Origin: Ceratothoa steindachneri
Taxonomy: Eukaryota > Arthropoda > Malacostraca > Isopoda > Cymothoidae
DNA length: 64,000 nucleotides
Direction: 5' to 3'
Assembly: GCA_963969495.1 (NCBI GenBank)
Contig: OZ018333.1
Span: 93,569,207 to 93,633,206 of the forward strand
Shown one piece after another: positions 1 to 9,486 of the stretch; within the stretch, counting starts at the first letter, position 1; every line of letters begins with the position of its first letter. Made by a program: the position numbers and the translations under genes. The notes beneath the pieces were generated by a model. That model was not told the origin of the DNA. It did no database searches and saw only the letters and a list, made by a program, of their open reading frames with translations.

Positions 1-280
1 TTCCAATACAATCTAACCCTTCGTCGACATAATTGAATCAATTCCCATTCCCTGGTATATGAGAGCTACGGCTTAGATGACGGAAAATATTTTTCAATTG
101 AAAGTAGTTAATTAACATCTGGTATGGTTAGCCACCGTATTGAGTCATGAATCGGTTTGACTTTGAAGCAAGTGCCTTGTCATTTAAGCGACATTAGGTA
201 AATAATCAAATTATAACCTCATAAGAACCTTAAACGGATAAAAACAATTTAAAAGACCGATATTTGCTGCATCCACCCCG
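1..280. other. AT-rich flank, no recognisable feature
   Basis: I see no coding frame with recognisable protein similarity, no RNA gene and no clear repeat here. The minus-strand frame spanning 211-423 runs through the tRNA-like head of the neighbouring repeat and is not a credible gene. Confidence 0.6.
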
Positions 281-571
281 GTATGGATAGAGGAGAGTAG
301 GAAAAGGGGTGGAGATAAAATAATAGCGTATGCGAGTTGCGAACAGCTTCCGCGTCGCTGGACCACTGTTAGCCAGCGGTGAATCCACTCGGCCATCCTG
401 AGTCTCAAAAAAGACTCATTCAAGCAAAGCTTTTTAGCCGCTCGCCTGCACTTCTCGTACGCTACACAACCCCCCTCCTAGAAGTGGAGCGTATTTTGAA
501 GAAATGAAGAGAACCCGTTTGTAAATGTTATCCAAGTGCTAACGCTCCCCCTCCCGGGTCTGGGCACCATT
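281..571 (-). repeat. tRNA-derived SINE-like element, copy A
   Basis: This is the first of three tandem copies of a ~289-bp unit. Read on the minus strand, 385-395 is TGGCCGAGTGG, an exact match to the Pol III A-box pattern and to the D-arm of tRNA-Leu. The preceding bases (ACTCAGGA) also resemble the start of a tRNA-Leu. About 49 bases downstream, at 336-346, is a degraded B box, CTGTTCGCAAC. On the minus strand a T6 tract (plus-strand A6 at 407-412) sits in a short hairpin (GAGTCT/AGACTC arms) just before the head. A second inverted pair, CACTTCT at 449-455 and AGAAGTG at 480-486, lies in the body. The acceptor arms do not pair, so this is not a functional tRNA gene. tRNA-derived SINE is an inference from box spacing and multicopy structure. 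Confidence 0.6.
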
Positions 572-860
572 GTAGATAGAGGGGAGTAGAAAAAGGGGCA
601 AAGAAAAATAATAGCGTAGGTGAGTTGCGAACAGCTTCCCGCGTCGATGGACCACTGTTAGCCAGCGGCGAATCGACTCGGCCATCCTGAGTCTCAAAAA
701 AGACTCATTCAAGCAAAGCTTTTTAGCCGCTCACCTCCACTTCTCGTACGCTACACAACCTCCATCCTAGAAGTGGAGCGTATTTTGAAGAAATAAAGAG
801 AGCCCGTTTGGAAATGTTATCCAAAGGTTAAGTCTCTCCCTCACGAGTATAGGCACCATT
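572..860 (-). repeat. tRNA-derived SINE-like element, copy B
   Basis: This is the second tandem copy, offset about 288-289 bp from copy A and clearly homologous along its whole length. The A-box region on the minus strand is at 674-684 and carries one change (GGAGT to CGAGT on that strand) from copy A. The B-box remnant is at 624-634. The T6 tract (plus-strand A6 at 696-701) in the GAGTCT/AGACTC hairpin is retained. The unit boundary is marked by GGCACCATT at 563-571 and 852-860. Substitutions and small indels relative to copy A show that the triplication is not recent. Confidence 0.6.
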
Positions 861-1020
861 AAATAATAGGGTAGTCGAGTTGCGAACAGCTTCCCGCGTC
901 GCTGGCCACTGTTAGGCAGCGGCGAATCCACTCGGGCATCTTGAATCTCTAAAAGGACTCATTAGAGCTTAGCTTTTAAGCAGCTCGCCTACACTTCTCG
1001 TTCGTTATACGTGTCCACCA
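861..1020 (-). repeat. tRNA-derived SINE-like element, copy C (truncated)
   Basis: This is the third copy. It lacks about 33 bp at the start of the unit (head spacing 255 bp from copy B instead of 288) and loses similarity near 1,020, so the region equivalent to 480-571 is missing. The A-box region on the minus strand is at 928-938 with one substitution, and the B-box remnant is at 879-889. The T6 tract is reduced to T4. It is the most diverged of the three. Confidence 0.55.
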
Positions 1021-1295
1021 CCGCTCGAAATTGCGAGATCATAAAATGGCAACACCGACAAAAAAAATTGTTAAATTACAGGGGAGACAAAAATGCTAGT
1101 AAAATTTAGTGATTTTAAGAGCAGAGTTGAACCTAAAAATACCTATTTACAAAGCGCTCTTAAACGGGTGCACGTGCCTTGTTTAGCGAGCGAGAGGATC
1201 ACATGAATGAAAAATCCCATGTTTTAACACTTCCTTTTAGAAGAGTTTGGAATATATAGTTCTAATGTATTTAACTAGTTTTCTATATTTTATAT
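1021..1295. other. Intergenic, no recognisable feature
   Basis: AT-rich sequence between the SINE-like triplet and the minisatellite. No frame, RNA or repeat that I can support. Confidence 0.5.
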
Positions 1296-1455
1296 GACGT
1301 GTTTCTGATTAATTTACATGATGAGTATATAATTTTTTGTGACGTGTTTATAATTTATTTAAATAAAGTGTTTATATTTTTAGATGTATTTTTAATTTAT
1401 TTAGACGAAGTGTTTCTAATTTAACTAGACGAGGTGTTTCTAATTTTAGTCTAAC
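1296..1455 (+). repeat. Degenerate AT-rich minisatellite, ~24-bp unit
   Basis: Variants of GACGTGTTTCTAATTTA recur head to tail. The clearest adjacent pair begins at about 1,404 and 1,428, 24 bp apart. Earlier copies, from 1,296 and around 1,340-1,385, are more diverged, with larger spacers. The unit shares nothing obvious with the 43-bp satellite downstream. Confidence 0.5.
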
Positions 1456-1908
1456 GCTCGTGACGTGTACTATGCTGATATATTCGTATGCCAGACTCGG
1501 AAGTCCCGTGATTCTTCCATAATTGCTCAGTTTAAAATTAGTTTGAAAATTGGCAGAAAATTTGGCACCGCAAAAGGAATGAAACAGTATTTGGTGAATT
1601 CAATAAATACCCATTTTTCCCTTTAATTAGCTTCTTACGAAAGGAAACTAAGAGATTTGAATGATGTTGGGAAAAGGATTTGGGGGGGAAGGGGCAATCC
1701 TTAGCACTGTTCAAATTAATTGGATTGGAAAAGAGACCAAACTTGATTTCAAGGATTTAAAGACCCAAGATTACAGGAAGTAACCGACATAGCCCGTCCG
1801 CTGCTCTTAATTTTGCAAGGATGACCTTTGAGATAATGATTCTAGAGTTTTTTCGGCAGAACTACTAAGAGGCACATTGTAAAATGAAATAACTGTCTTT
1901 ATTTCCTT
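1456..1908. other. Intergenic, no recognisable feature
   Basis: Unique-looking AT-rich sequence with a purine-rich patch near 1,665-1,700 (G7 run within it). The open frames here and just downstream are short, overlap one another on opposite strands, and match nothing I recognise. Confidence 0.5.
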
Positions 1909-1990
1909 AAAAAACACCATCCGGGGAGTCGAACATGGAGATAACAGCGTATTGGTCAGTACTCTGTTCTTACCACAGCCATTGTACTGC
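1909..1990 (-). repeat. Second tRNA-like Pol III promoter remnant (SINE-like)
   Basis: On the minus strand a good B box, TGTTCGACTCC (one mismatch to GGTTCGANTCC), lies at about 1,924-1,941. An A-box-like segment TGGCTGTGGTAA starts about 46 bases upstream of it, the spacing found in tRNA genes. A D-arm-like hairpin CTGT/ACAG with loop GGTAAGA sits in the right place. A T6 tract (plus-strand A6 at 1,909-1,914) follows the B box closely. The T-stem and acceptor stem do not pair, so this is not a working tRNA. It is not similar to the 281-1,020 element beyond the boxes. Confidence 0.35.
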
Positions 1991-2586
1991 AATCAATTGA
2001 GGAATCAATTAATAACGCCAAATACCAAGAAATACTACCTCTGTTGGATCGATAAAGAGAGGGCTTTCAGATTGATTTTTCTCCATAATAAACATCTTAA
2101 GCTTAGAAAGGGACGAAATTTGGTTCATAATTAATGTTTTAGATTGGTCAAAGCCAACATCAAGCTTAATCACAATCGACGATTTGTTTTTAGAGCTCAA
2201 ATTCAATGTCTAATATTATCACCACATGGAGAGATTTTTCTAATTCAGATGTCGGTTACACTAGCCAACAAATTTTAACTTTTACTCTGCTACTTGAGTA
2301 AATGTTGTTGTAACTACCCAATTTTGGTGCACTGATTCCAAATCTGTGTTCAGATCTGTCCTAGAACGTAAGGATCCTGAGTTATGCAACTAGGCTCTAT
2401 GGCTCACTTTGTCACCTTGGGTCAATTAATGATATAATTATTACGAGTTTGAGAAGAATGAGACGTTTCTGGGCAAAGGTTTGGAATCGGGGCACCCTAT
2501 TTGGCATTATGCACGACCTTTTGCAGACCCAGACAACATATGTGTTACATATAAAAGAGGTAGTACTCACCTAACTATAAATTTCT
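1991..2586. other. Intergenic, no recognisable feature
   Basis: No supported gene. Short frames on both strands overlap each other around 2,009-2,206 and lack recognisable motifs. An 11-bp inverted match (1,780-1,790 versus 2,249-2,259) frames this stretch, but that length is expected by chance. Confidence 0.5.
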
Positions 2587-4270
2587 TCAAAAATGTTTGA
2601 GACTCTTGCTCTCTTGCTTGTCCGTGGATATAGGATCCTCCCGTTGTAGGAACCAGCAGTAGTCACCCATCATGTTTTCGTTGAAGCAGCCTTGGTACCT
2701 GCTTTCCATCATTGCGATATCTCGGTGGAACCTCTCCCCATGTTCGTGACTAATATCACCCATATTAAATGGAAAGAAATCTAGATGCGAATGCAAGAAA
2801 TGCATCTTAAGAGACATCCGACACCCCATTAGTTGATAGGCCTTTAGCATGTTGTCCACCCATTCTTTCTAGTTTTCGGTCCTATGATTCCCAAGGAAGT
2901 TCTGAACTACATGGACAAATGAATCCCATGCCGCCAACTCAAGTAGAGTTAGTTTATTTCTGAACTCCCTGTCACGTATCAATTCTCTGATCTCCGGCCC
3001 TACGAAAATGCCAGCTTTAAGTTTAGCATCGGTTTTCTTTGCACCAAATTTCGCTTTGAAATACTGGAATCCATCAGAATCTTTGGCCATTGCTTTAACA
3101 AAATTCGTGATAAGTCCAAGTTTTATATGAAGTGGTGGAAGGTAGATCTTCTGTGGGTGTACGAAAGGATGTGCTTTATATTATATCGGCTAACTATGTG
3201 TTCTTCTCTTTTGGGACACTTTTTGACAATATAATGATTCCTGTCGTCACGGCTGTTCCATAAGTTTAAGAAGCACATATTCTTTGTATATCCTAGCTAC
3301 AGTCCCAGAAGTAAAGAAAGTAACTTTAGATCACCACATATATTCTACTGATGATGCGAGTAATGAACCCCTTCCAAAATAAATTTCATTGAGTCATATG
3401 TCTCTATCATCCCAACAAAAAGTGCGACACGAATTGAAGTTCTTTTGTTACCATTGTGTAGCAACACAGCTTTGAGGCTGGCAGTGCTTGCATCGATAAA
3501 TAGTCTCCATTCATCAGGTAAGTGCTCGTTTCCTAGCTGATTCATGAGATCATTAACATCAGTACAGAAACAAGCGCCATCTTCTTCTTTATAGAAGGCA
3601 GCTAAGGCCTCATGGCGTTTACAGAAAGTAGATATTTTTGCATCGTCCTCCAGAAGATTCCATTGATGTAGTCTGGAGCCCAACAGTTCTGCTTTCTCCT
3701 TTGACAATGACAAATCCCTCATCAAATCATTCAATCTTTCTTGATTTATCAACTGGATCTTCTTTACCTTGGAATCATCCTATACATTTAATCGTCATTG
3801 TTATCTTCCTCTTCAGGCGATGAATCATCTTCTTTAACTGCACTATCTGACGGAATAACTGGGATTGGGATCTCCATATTATGGGGGACTGGTTTTATAG
3901 ATGACTTACAATCTGGTTATACAATCTTTGACTTGTTCTTGTTTGAGAATCCCGCAATATTTGTCATACAAAAGTAGCAATCAAAAACATGATTTGTTGG
4001 CTCACGCCACACCATTGATACAGTAAGAGGCATACCCTTCCGTTTGTCATTTAACCACTTTGTGAGCCCCCTCTAACACACAGAACAAGATTTGTGAGGT
4101 GCCCAGGGCTTGTCTTGGTCACCAACTTTACAACCAAAATATTAATTGTATGCAGCTTTTACTCTTTTAGCTAAGTTTTTCCACTGGTTGCTTGGAGTAT
4201 ATCTTCCACAGATATAACAAAAGTTGTCTGGACTATTTATACATCGTCGCCGATTCTTGTTTTCAACTTA
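2587..4270 (-). pseudogene. Nearly full-length pseudogene of an uncharacterised multicopy arthropod/cnidarian protein family
   Basis: The minus strand, read in order, carries: an N-terminal zinc-knuckle-like CYICG (~4,205-4,219); YFGCKVGDQDKPWAPHKSC (from ~4,141); MVWREPTNH then DCYFCMTN (~4,015-3,970); KPVPH and an acidic linker (~3,900-3,795); QERLNDLMRDLSLSKEKAEL then EWRLFID and SLKAVLLHNGNK (3,752-3,430); NICGDLK and LGYTK (~3,344-3,285); LPPLHIKLGL (~3,135); GIFVGPEIREL (~3,000); SHLDFFP, HGERFH and YQG (~2,790-2,690); and a natural-looking end in F-TGA at 2,587. The motif order and ~560-codon span match, from my general knowledge, proteins annotated only as uncharacterised in arthropods and Hydra. 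Function is unknown; the copy number and CGDLK/C..C pattern suggest transposon ancestry, which is inference. It is disabled by in-frame stops at 4,142-4,144, 4,073-4,075, 3,917-3,919, 3,345-3,347, 3,297-3,299 and 2,869-2,871, plus frameshifts near 3,785 and 3,185. Confidence 0.75.
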
Positions 4271-4936
4271 GTTTGCATATATCCTGTTATATACTTTTGT
4301 ACAATCTTATTTCATTTACAAATTAATTGAGAGAAAAATCTGAAAGAAAAATGCAATTAATCACTGTAGGTAAATACTGTTTCAACACCACTACTATGAT
4401 GACTAAATTTGACAACGCGATCAAGCCGGAGTGTAATGCAGGAACCAAACACACACAACACATCCTCTTACTACAGTAGCCGAAGCAATACTGCTATATG
4501 TGTAACAAAGGAGTATGAGTGTAACTCAGGAACCTTACGTGCTAGAACAATTCTGATTACAGATTCGGAATCAGCATACTCAAGATTATTATAAATCACA
4601 AGCTAATACCCAAGTAACAAAATCATTCCTGACTAGTGTTATTTAAAAATTGCGGAAACTTCTGAATGTGAATTAAAAATACTTAATGCAATTCATGTTG
4701 CGAAATAAAGTGATTTTTTTTACTCTGCTAATAGTTTTCAAGTGTTGTGTTTTGGTGATATGGCGTTATTTATATAAATTTGTGATTGGTTGGATTTGGA
4801 GTAGGCGAGGAATGCACAATGGCGATTTGCTGCCGTACAACGCCAAATACACTGTATGTTGCAGTGTCTGTCTGGTCGCACGTTTTGCTTATCAGCTCAC
4901 GTATATTCATCTGATACTTGTTTCATTTATTTCAGG
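4271..4936. other. Spacer between two divergent pseudogene copies
   Basis: AT-rich sequence separating the facing N-terminal ends of the two copies. A plus-strand frame at 4,686-4,940 is hydrophobic but has no recognisable motif and ends exactly where the second copy begins, so I do not call it a gene. The stretch 4,917-4,935 ends in a pyrimidine-rich TTTCATTTATTTCAG, which resembles a splice acceptor for the following fragment. Confidence 0.5.
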
Positions 4937-5430
4937 ATGAATATAAAGTGCACGAATGATCCTTGCAGTTGTTGTTATATAATGGCAGACCAAAATTTAA
5001 TATAAAACAACATTTGTGAGGAAAAGCTATTATGTCTATTTTGATATAAAACTTGGAGATCTAAACAAAGCATTTGCGCCTCATTTAACATACGTTACAA
5101 CATGATTATTGAAGTTTGTGGCGTTGGATCAACAGAGAAAAACTGTCTACTCTTTAGAGTTCTATCGGTGTGGAGGAAAAGTAAGGATCCAATCACCAAT
5201 GTTACTTCTGCATGACTAATCCGAAAGGTAAGATGTTAAGTGATTTTGAATCCACCTGCAATCAAAGATGGTTTCATTTCATCTGTTAATCTTATATTTA
5301 ATAACAGTCTGCACTTATACATTTAATTAACTAATCTATTTTGTTTTATTACAGGTATAAATTCAAAAAGATGACTTCGTAAAATACCCTAAAGTATTAG
5401 ATTGTCAAGAAATTACTGATGTTTTGGAAG
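4937..5430 (+). pseudogene. 5' fragment of a second copy of the same uncharacterised family, with an intron-like gap
   Basis: Read piecewise, the plus strand reproduces the N-terminal part of the family found on the minus strand at 2,587-4,270. It shows MNIKCTNDPCSCCYI from 4,937 (compare RCINSPDNFCYIC in the other copy), YYVYFDIKLGD then KAFAPH from 5,028, VWRKSKDPITN from 5,168, CYFCMTNPKG from 5,200, and after a gap GINSK then KYPKV. Frames change in sequence 2-0-2-1, with stops in the first segment and at 5,103-5,105, so it is non-functional. Similarity fades after about 5,410 and the C-terminal two thirds are absent. The gap 5,228-5,354 starts AAAG|GTAAGA, contains TTAACTAAT and ends TTTTATTACAG|G; removing it joins K-G-I-N-S-K in phase. 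The homology is visible by eye against the other copy but is patchy. Confidence 0.55.
5228..5354 (+). other. Candidate spliceosomal intron inside the second pseudogene copy
   Basis: 127 bp with a strong 5' site (AAAG|GTAAGA), a branch-like CTAAT about 20-25 bases from the end and a T-rich tract before TTACAG|G. Removing it restores the phase between CYFCMTNPKG and GINSK. The minus-strand copy has no such gap at the equivalent point (DCYFCMTNIAGFSNK is continuous). The two copies therefore differ in gene structure, or this is a chance match. Confidence 0.4.
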
Positions 5431-5690
5431 AAAATTTGTCCCTTAGACTTGTTCAAATCGCTATTAGTTTTCTGCGAGTATTTGAATGATAACTGTAGTA
5501 ATGACTAGGTCTGTATTAAACTGTAACAATGCGGAGTATCCTTTTAAGCTCTAAAAACTCTGTTTGTGTGGCAGGTGGATTATCTGACGGACAACGTTTA
5601 CAACGTGTGAATATTGTTTCATCTCCATTCTCACCATCCATTGCAACATCAAGGAAATTAAGCCTCCTATTTCAACAACTTTACATATAT
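5431..5690. other. Unique sequence immediately before the satellite
   Basis: No recognisable gene. The plus-strand frame that starts at 5,529 is open into the first satellite monomers but carries no motif. Monomer similarity becomes visible at about 5,691 (GTGTTGGCAATTCAAATACTGG). Confidence 0.5.
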
Positions 5691-5990
5691 TTTGGTGTTG
5701 GCAATTCAAATACTGGAAAATACCTCAACATGGTCTTTGTTACCAATTCAAGTACTGGAAAAATAAGTGAACATGGTCTTTGTTGGCAATTCAAATACTG
5801 AAAAAATAACTCAACATGGTCTTTGTTAGCAATTCAAGTACTGGAAAAATAACTCAACATGGTCTTTGTTGGCAATTCAAGTACTGGTAAAAAAACTCAA
5901 CATAGTCTTTGTTAACAATTCAAGTACTGGAAAAATAACTCAACATGGTCTTTGTTGGCAATTATATACTGGAAAAATAACTAAACATGG
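5691..5990 (+). repeat. Left edge of the satellite array, diverged monomers
   Basis: The first monomers carry more private changes than those inside: TACCAATTC at ~5,739, AATAAGTGAACATGG at ~5,761, TAGCAATTC at ~5,828 and AACATAGTC at ~5,900. Diverged edge units are expected where exchange-driven homogenisation is least effective. No target-site duplication or transposon end is visible at the junction. Confidence 0.6.
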
Positions 5991-5999
5991 TCTTTGTTG

Positions 6000-8900
6000 G
6001 CAATTCAAGTACTGGAAAAATAACTCAACATGGTCTTTGTTGGCAATTCAAGTACTGGAAAAATAAATCAACATGGTCTTTGTTGGCCATTCATATACTG
6101 GAAAAAAACTCAACATGGTCTTTGTTGGCAGTTCGAGTACTGGAAAAATAACTCAACATGGTCTTTGTTGGCAATTCAAGAACTGGAAAAATAATTCAAC
6201 ATGTTCTTTGTTGGCAATTCAAGTACTAGAAAAATAACTCAGCATGGTCTTTGTTGGCAATTCAAGTACTGGAAAAATAACTCAAGATGGTCTTTGTTGG
6301 CAATTCAAGTACTGGAAAAATTACTAAACATGGTCTTTTTGGCAATTAATATACTGGAAAATAACTCAACATGGTCTTTGTTGGAAATTCAAGTACTGGA
6401 AAAATAACTCAACATGGTGTTTGTTGGACATCATATACTGGAAAAATAACTCAACATGGTCTTTGTTGGCAATTTAAGGACTGGAAAAAAACTCAACATG
6501 GTCTTTGTTGGCAATTCAAGTACTGGAAAAATAACTCAACATGGTCTTTGTTGGCAAATCAAGTACTCGCAAAATAACTAAACATGGTCTTTGTTGGCCA
6601 TTCATATACTGGAAAAAACTCAACATGGTCATTGTTTGCAGTTCAAGTACTGAAAAATAACTCAACATGGTCTTTGTTGGCAATTCAAAAACTAGAAAAA
6701 ATAATTCAACATGTTCTTGTTGGTAATTCAGGGACTGTAAAAATAACTCAACATGGTCTTTGTTGGCCATTCATATACTGGAAAATAACTCAACATGGTC
6801 TTTGTTGGCAGTTCAAATACTGGAAAATACCTCAACATGGTCTTTGTTGGCAATTCAAGTACCTTAAAAAAAACTCAACATGGTCTTTGTTGGCAATCAT
6901 ATACTGGAAAATAACTCAACATGGTCTTTGTTGGAAGTTCAAATACTATAAAAAATAACTCAACATGGTCTTTGTTGGCAATTCAAGTACTGGAAAAATA
7001 ACTCAACATGGTCTTTGTTGGCAATTCAAGTACTAGAAAAATAACTCAACATGGTCTTTGTTGGCCATTTATATACTGGAAAATAACTCAACATTGTCTT
7101 TGGTGGCAGTTCAAGTACTGGAAAAATAACTCAGCATGGTCTTTGTTGGCAATTCAAGAACTGGAAAAATAATCCAACATGTTCTTTGTTGGCAATTCAA
7201 GTACTGGAAAAAAAACTCAACATGATCTTTGTTTGCAATCATATCCTGGAAAAATAACTCAGCATGGTCTTTGTTGGCAATTCAAGTACTGGAAAAATAA
7301 CTCAACATGGTCTTTATTGGCAATTAATATACTGGAAAATAACTAAACATGGTCTTTGTTGGCAGTTCAAGTACTGGAAAATAACTCAACATGGTCTTTG
7401 TTGGAATTCAAGTACTGGAAAAATAACTCAACATGGTCTTTGTTGGCAATTCAAGTACTGGAAAAATAACTAAACATGGTTTTGTTGGCAATTCAAGTAC
7501 TGCAAAAAAAAAACTCAACATGGTCTTTGTTGGCAATTCAAGTACTGGAAAAATAACTCAACATGATCTTTGTTGGCAATTCAAGTACTGGAAAAATAAC
7601 TCAACATAGTCTTTGTTGGCAATTCAAGTACTGGAAAAACCTCAACATGGTCTTTGTTGGCAATTCAAGTACTGGAAAAATAACTCAACATGGTCTTTGT
7701 TGGCCATTCATATACTGGAAAAATAACTCAACATGGTCTTTGTTGGCCATTCATATGCGGAAAAAACCTCAACATGGTCTTTGTTGGCAGTTCAAATACT
7801 GGAAAATAACTCAACATGGTCTATGTTGGCAATTCAAGTACTGGAAAAATAACTCAACATGGTCTTTGTGTGCAATCATATACTGAAAAAATAACTCAAC
7901 ATGGTCTTTGTTGGCAATTCAAGTACTGGAAAAATAATTCAACATGGTCTTTTTGGCAATTCAAGTACTGGAAAAATAACTCAACATCGTCTTTGTTGGA
8001 CATCATATACTGGAAAATAACTCAACATGGTCTTTGTTGGCAGTTCAAATACTGGAAAATAACTCAACATGGTCTTTGTTGGCAATCATATACTGAAAAA
8101 ATAACTCAACATGGTCTTTGTTGGCAGTTCAAGTACTGGAAAATAACTCAACATGGTCTTTGTTGGCAATCATATACTGAAAAAATAACTCAACATGGTC
8201 TTTGTTAGCAATTCAAGTACTGGAAAAATAACTCAACATGGTCTTTGTTGGCAATTCATATACTGGAAAATAACTCAACATGGTCTTTGTTGGCAGTTCA
8301 AATCCTGGAAAATACCTCAACATGGTCTTTGTTGGCAATTCAAGTACTTTAAAAATAACTCAACATGGTCTTTGTTGGCAATCATATACTGGAAAATAAC
8401 TCAACCTTGGTCTTTGTTGGCAGTTCAAATACTATAAAAAATAACTCAACATGGTCTTTGTTGGCAATTCAAGTACTGGAAAAATAACTCAACATGGTCT
8501 TTGTTGGCAATTCATATACTGGAAAATAACTTAACATGGTCTTTGTTGGTAGTTCAAGTACTGGAAAAATAACTCAACATGGTCTTTGTTGGCAATTCAA
8601 GAACTGGAAAAAAATTCAACATGGTCTTTGTTGGCAATTCAAGTACTGGAAAAATAACTCACCATGATCTTTGTTTGCAATCATATCCTGGAAAAATAAC
8701 TCAGCATGGTCTTTGTTGGCAATTCAAGTACTGAAAAAATAACTCAACATGGTCTTTGTTGGCAATTCAAGTACTGGAAAAATAACTCAACATGGTCTTT
8801 GTTGGCAATTCAAGTACTGGAAAAATAACTCAACATGGTCTTTGTTGGCAATTCAAGTACTGGAAAAAACCTCAACATGTCTTTGTTGCCAATTCAAGTA

Positions 8901-9480
8901 CTGGAAAAATAACTCAACATGGTCTTTGTTGGCCATTCATATACTGGAAAATGATTCAACATGGTCTTTGTTGGAAGTTCAAGTACTGGAAAAATAACTC
9001 AACATGTTCTTTGTTGGCCATTCATATACTTTAAAATAACTCAACATGGTCTTTGTGGGCAATTCAAGTACTGGAAAAATAACTCAACATGGTCTTTGTT
9101 GGCAATTCAAGTACTGGAAATATAACTCAACATGGCCTGGTTGGCAGTTCAAGTACTGGAAAATAACTCAACATGGTCTTTGTTGGCAATTTAAGTACTG
9201 GAAAAATAACTCAACATGGTCTTTGTTGGCAATTCAAGTACTGGAAAAATAACTCAACATGGTCTTTGTTGTCAATTCAAGTACTGGAAAAATAACTCAA
9301 CATGGTCTTTGTTGGCAATTCAAGTACTGGAAAAATAACTCAACATGGTCTTTGTTGGCAATTCAAGTACTGAAGAAACAACTCAACATGGTCTTTGTTG
9401 GCAATTCAAGTACTGGAAAAATAACTCAACATGGTCTTTGTTGGCAATTCAAGTACTGGAAAAATAACTCAACATAGTCT
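6000..9480 (+). repeat. Higher-order repeat block HOR-A, copy 1 (~3.48 kb)
   Basis: This block recurs next door at 9,487-13,050. The offset is 3,487 bp up to about 8,170 and 3,572 bp after about 8,195. The shift comes from two local changes in copy 2, a loss of 84 bp and a gain of 169 bp, each made of whole monomers. Subtype order is otherwise the same. Only a handful of point differences are visible, for example TATGCGG here versus TATACGG at ~11,243, and ACTAGAAAAATAACTC at ~7,034 versus ACTAGAAAAAAACCTC at ~10,521. Confidence 0.85.
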
Positions 9481-9486
9481 TTGTTG

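Noticed and set aside
334..405. Functional tRNA-Leu gene on the minus strand
   Set aside because: The A box matches, but the B box is degraded and acceptor and T stems do not pair; the sequence is also present in three decayed tandem copies.
211..423. 70-codon minus-strand frame
   Set aside because: It runs through the tRNA-like head of the SINE-like element; coding is not credible.
1807..2206. Three overlapping 60-65 codon frames on both strands
   Set aside because: Overlapping opposite-strand frames without motifs; one crosses the tRNA-like remnant.
1780..2259. GTAACCGACAT at 1,780-1,790 and its inverted match at 2,249-2,259 as terminal repeats of a ~480-bp MITE
   Set aside because: An 11-bp inverted match is expected by chance over this search space; it does not extend and no target-site duplication flanks it.
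2587..4270. Alternative genetic code, because all six internal stops are TAA or TAG and the end is TGA
   Set aside because: The residues expected at these positions from the family differ from stop to stop (tyrosine, tryptophan, glutamine and others), and frameshifts are present too. Ordinary pseudogene decay explains it.
4686..4940. 84-codon hydrophobic plus-strand frame as a small membrane protein gene
   Set aside because: No recognisable motif, AT-rich sequence, and it ends at the start of the pseudogene fragment. No supporting evidence.
6516..6770. Minus-strand open frames inside the array (also near 10,003, 14,554, 17,231, 22,568 and 44,343)
   Set aside because: They are the reverse complement of the same monomers, open only because of local length variants.
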